NCBI RefSeq assembly: GCF_010367435.1
Contig: NZ_WJWY01000009.1
Coordinates: 1-64,000, forward strand
DNA from: Fusobacterium sp. IOR10
GTDB lineage: Bacteria; Fusobacteriota; Fusobacteriia; Fusobacteriales; Fusobacteriaceae
Direction: 5' to 3'
Length of the DNA: 64,000 nt
The notes below the pieces were generated by a model. It had not been told where the DNA came from. It saw nothing but the letters and a program-made list of their open reading frames with translations, and ran no database searches. Made by a program: the position numbers and the translations under genes. Positions 61,197 to 64,000 of the stretch are shown here, piece by piece; the first letter of the stretch is position 1; every line of letters begins with the position of its first letter.

Positions 61197-63920
61197 ATGA
61201 TTGCAAATTTTAGGATTAAAATAACATTTAAATATATAATTGTAATCATGTTTTTGTTTCTATATAAATGGGGATATTCAAGGGAAATAAAGGTGGGATA
61301 TTTAGATTTTAATGATTTTGTAGTGTATGAAAAAAATGGGAATAGAACTGGTTATGCAGGGGAAATATTTAATAATTTAGAAAAATTATCAAATACCCAT
61401 TATAGATTAATTAGTGACACTTGGTCAAAACTTGAAAGAAAGTTAAAGAATAAAGAACTAGACATTATACTAGTTGGAAGAAAAGATGAAAAGAGAGTAA
61501 ATGATTATAGTTATTCTAACTTTGATCTAGGAGTTTCCAAGGGTATAATATATGCATTACCAAATTCTGATTACTATTACAATGATTTTTCAAAATTAAA
61601 CAACAAAAAAGTAGGATACTACTGTCCTTCTTTAATTAAAGATTTTAGAAGATATTCTTTACAAAATAAAATAAATTATGAAGAAAAGCAATATTTTAGT
61701 AAAGATCAAATGTTAGAGGGATTAAAAAATCATGAGGTTGATTTAATAGCTGTTGAGTATATGAGATATAACAACAGTTTAAAAAAGGTTGGAGAATTTT
61801 CAACTAAACCTTTATTTGCCATGTCTTTAAAGGGATCCAAAGCTATGGATATATTTAATGAAAATTATGAAAATCTATTTATGGAAAGATATGACATAAG
61901 AACCTATTTGTATAAAAAATATTATAAGTCCAAGGTAAACAATAAATTTTTATTAACAAGACCAGAAGCTGAATATTTAAAAAATTTAGGTAAAATTACA
62001 GTTGCAGTAAAGGATATAAAGCCTTTAAATTGGAAGGATGAAGTTACTGGGAAACCTGTAGGTGCATATATAAATGCACTAAAAGAAATAGGAAAAAGAT
62101 TAAATTTAAAAGTTAATTTTGTACTAGTTAATAAGGATATGAGTAGGGATGAAATACTTGAAAAATATGATTATTTTTTAGATTCTGTGGAAAAAATATC
62201 AAATAAAGAAAAGAACTCCTTTGATCCAGATAGTATTTTTAGAATTAATTATATTTATATAAAGGATAGAAATAATAAGGTTGATTTTTTAAGAAATCTA
62301 AATATTGGAGTATTAAATAAAGATAGGGAAATAAGTGAAAAAATAAAGAGTAGAGATAAAAAATATAACTTTTATTTTTATGAAAATGCTAATAAAATGG
62401 CAGATGCAGTTGCCAATGGAAGTATAGATAAAGCTTTGATAAATGAAATAAGGGTTCCATATTTATTTAAGGATCTAAAGTATAGTAATTTAACTATGAT
62501 TTATTTGGAAGAAATATATGGGAATTTAAAATTAATGAGTAAAGATGATAATTTTCTTTTACAAAGTTCAATAAACAAAGTTGTAAATTATTTAGGAAGG
62601 GATAAAATTTATAAAATAGCCCTATCAAATTTAGATATAAATGATAATAAATCAGTGTTCAGCAATTTCTTCACATTGTATGGATTAAAGGTAATTATTA
62701 TGATTCTTAGTCTTATATCTACAATTTTAATTATGTACGCACTTCAAAAAAATAAAATTTACAAAAAATTATCAAAGGCAAAATCTGAAGCTGAATATGC
62801 AAATAAAGTAAAATCAAATTTTTTATCAAATATGTCCCATGACATGAAAACTCCTATGAATTCAATAATTGGAATGACAAACCTTGGGCTAGAGGAATGT
62901 AAAAAAAACAATTGCAAGTCTTATTTTGAACACATAAGGGAAAGTTCTTATTATTTACTAAGTTTATTAAATGATATATTGGATTTACAAGATATAGAAA
63001 ATGATAATATGGATTTAGAATTAGAGAACATTAAATTAGAAAATATAATTGAAGAAGTGGAAAAAATTATAAATTTTAAAATCAATGAAAAAGCTATAGA
63101 TTTTAAAATAAAAAGAGATAGAAACAATTATTATATAAATATAGATAAGAAAAGATTAGAACAAATTTTAATAAATATCTTAAATAATTCCATAAAGTAT
63201 ACTAATTTTAAAGGGGAAATTTTATGGGAAAATACTTTAAAATTGGAAAGTGAAACTAAAGGTTACTATACTTTTAAAATTAAAGATAACGGTATGGGGA
63301 TTAGTGAAGAATTTCAAAAAAATATGATGTACAAATCCTTTACTAGGGAAAAAAATAGATTTTCAAATAACAATAAAGGTATGGGACTTGGATTATCAAT
63401 AACTAAAAAATTAGTAGATAAAATGAATGGAACCATTAATTGTATTTCTAAGATAAATAAAGGAACAGAGTTTATAGTGACTATTCCTTGTACTATCTTA
63501 ACAGAGGAACAATTCTTACAACTTGAAAAAAATAAAGGTATAGACCAAGAAATGTCTTTGAAAAATAAAAAGATACTAATATGTGATGATATTCAAATAA
63601 ATAGAATAATATTAAGAAAAATTTCACATAGTTTAGGGTTAGTTGTAGAGGAAGCTAAAAATGGTAAAATAGCAGTTGAAATGATAAGAAAAAATAATTA
63701 TGATGCAGTACTTATGGACATTAGAATGCCAGTTATGGATGGATTAGAAGCAGCTAAAAAAATAAGAGAATTTAATGAAAAAATTGTGATTATTGCAGTG
63801 TCAGCAAATGATTATGAGGAAGATATTAAAAAATCTTTAAAAGTTGGAATGAATGGACATTTAGGGAAACCTATTGAAAAATCAGAATTGGAAAGTATTT
63901 TAAAAAAAAATTTAAAGTAA
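61197..63920 (+). CDS. BvgS-like hybrid histidine kinase with two solute-binding domains
   Basis: 907 residues. Signal-anchor, two tandem SBP_bac_3 domains (about 30-235, beginning EIKVGYLDFNDFVVYEKNG, and 265-475, beginning ITVAVKDIKPLNWKDEVTG), one membrane helix (about 497-516), HisKA with H548 in NMSHDMKTPMNS, an ATPase domain with GMGLGLSITKKLV, and a C-terminal receiver with D841 in AVLMDIRMPVMD. No Hpt domain is present, so the phosphate must pass to a separate Hpt protein. AAAGGAG precedes the ATG. The ligand is unknown. Confidence 0.93.
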   Translation: MIANFRIKITFKYIIVIMFLFLYKWGYSREIKVGYLDFNDFVVYEKNGNRTGYAGEIFNNLEKLSNTHYRLISDTWSKLERKLKNKELDIILVGRKDEKRVNDYSYSNFDLGVSKGIIYALPNSDYYYNDFSKLNNKKVGYYCPSLIKDFRRYSLQNKINYEEKQYFSKDQMLEGLKNHEVDLIAVEYMRYNNSLKKVGEFSTKPLFAMSLKGSKAMDIFNENYENLFMERYDIRTYLYKKYYKSKVNNKFLLTRPEAEYLKNLGKITVAVKDIKPLNWKDEVTGKPVGAYINALKEIGKRLNLKVNFVLVNKDMSRDEILEKYDYFLDSVEKISNKEKNSFDPDSIFRINYIYIKDRNNKVDFLRNLNIGVLNKDREISEKIKSRDKKYNFYFYENANKMADAVANGSIDKALINEIRVPYLFKDLKYSNLTMIYLEEIYGNLKLMSKDDNFLLQSSINKVVNYLGRDKIYKIALSNLDINDNKSVFSNFFTLYGLKVIIMILSLISTILIMYALQKNKIYKKLSKAKSEAEYANKVKSNFLSNMSHDMKTPMNSIIGMTNLGLEECKKNNCKSYFEHIRESSYYLLSLLNDILDLQDIENDNMDLELENIKLENIIEEVEKIINFKINEKAIDFKIKRDRNNYYINIDKKRLEQILINILNNSIKYTNFKGEILWENTLKLESETKGYYTFKIKDNGMGISEEFQKNMMYKSFTREKNRFSNNNKGMGLGLSITKKLVDKMNGTINCISKINKGTEFIVTIPCTILTEEQFLQLEKNKGIDQEMSLKNKKILICDDIQINRIILRKISHSLGLVVEEAKNGKIAVEMIRKNNYDAVLMDIRMPVMDGLEAAKKIREFNEKIVIIAVSANDYEEDIKKSLKVGMNGHLGKPIEKSELESILKKNLK

Positions 63921-64000
63921 AAAAAATATAATAAAATTTTCTTTTAATTTAGGCTTTTCTGTATTATAATATATTTTAGGAAATAGAAATGATAGGGGGA
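63921..64000 (+). promoter_or_regulatory. Promoter-like end of window
   Basis: No gene fits in these 80 bases. A TATAAT box at about 63965 and GGGGGA at the very end look like the promoter and ribosome site of a plus-strand gene that starts beyond the window. Confidence 0.4.

Noticed and set aside
1-64000. tRNA, rRNA, CRISPR arrays, prophage structural genes, origins
   Set aside because: I looked for tRNA-like cloverleaf ends, regular spaced repeats and phage gene order and saw none that could be supported by eye.

Overview
The window is a very AT-rich, gene-dense bacterial chromosome segment from a strict anaerobe. Codon use, strong AAGGAGG-type ribosome sites and gene content (glycyl-radical enzymology, PIN-PhoH, AspT- and TAXI-type proteins) fit a Fusobacteriota-like or low-GC clostridial host. 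I favour Fusobacteriota, but only moderately, because there is no rRNA or other decisive marker here.

Layout. 1-118 is the end of an ISL3-type insertion sequence. 163-2294 (minus strand) holds superoxide dismutase, RuvC and a LysR regulator. 2398-18786 is one long plus-strand run: UvrA, a flavoprotein, a HAM1-like/SIR2-like gene pair, RuvA, an NhaC-type antiporter, a chemotaxis operon (CheC, CheD, CheY, CheA, CheW, CheR, CheW, MCP), a response-regulator diguanylate cyclase and PIN-PhoH. 18790-24830 is an accessory module: two near-identical IclR regulators flank a 2-hydroxyacid dehydrogenase and a GltS-type symporter, with an internally deleted IS copy in between. 24990-30265 is a mixed block: small membrane proteins, a YkvI-like transporter, a glycerol-dehydrogenase-like enzyme, a broken HD protein and a Fic toxin with its VbhA-like antitoxin.

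30339-36307 is a sensor kinase and sigma-54 activator followed by a clear -24/-12 promoter that drives a TAXI lipoprotein and an AspT-family exchanger. 36636-52781 is a bacterial microcompartment (BMC) locus. A B12-independent glycyl-radical diol dehydratase and its activase make an aldehyde. Two CoA-acylating aldehyde dehydrogenases, PduL and an iron alcohol dehydrogenase turn it into acyl phosphate and alcohol. The shell is built from PduB-, BMC-H- and EutN-type proteins. EutJ, a GlcG/HbpS-like protein, a SAM synthetase and a PocR-type two-component system are embedded. Active-site residues H164, H281, S282, C433, E435 and D447 point to glycerol or 1,2-propanediol, not choline, as substrate.

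52805-64000 holds a frameshifted hybrid kinase, a decayed GIY-YIG/DUF4357 fragment next to a lone AAA ATPase, small redox and RNA genes, a 1-Cys peroxiredoxin, an EamA transporter and a BvgS-like hybrid kinase.

Most notable: the HAM1-like/SIR2-like pair with a substituted catalytic Asp (resembling the KomB-KomC half of the Kongming defence system); a covarying hairpin between Shine-Dalgarno and start codon of both IclR paralogues; a leader peptide plus competing hairpins before the dehydrogenase; an encapsulation-peptide-like segment inside the glycyl-radical enzyme; and three genes each broken by a single missing A in an A-run, two of them signalling kinases at or next to the BMC locus.
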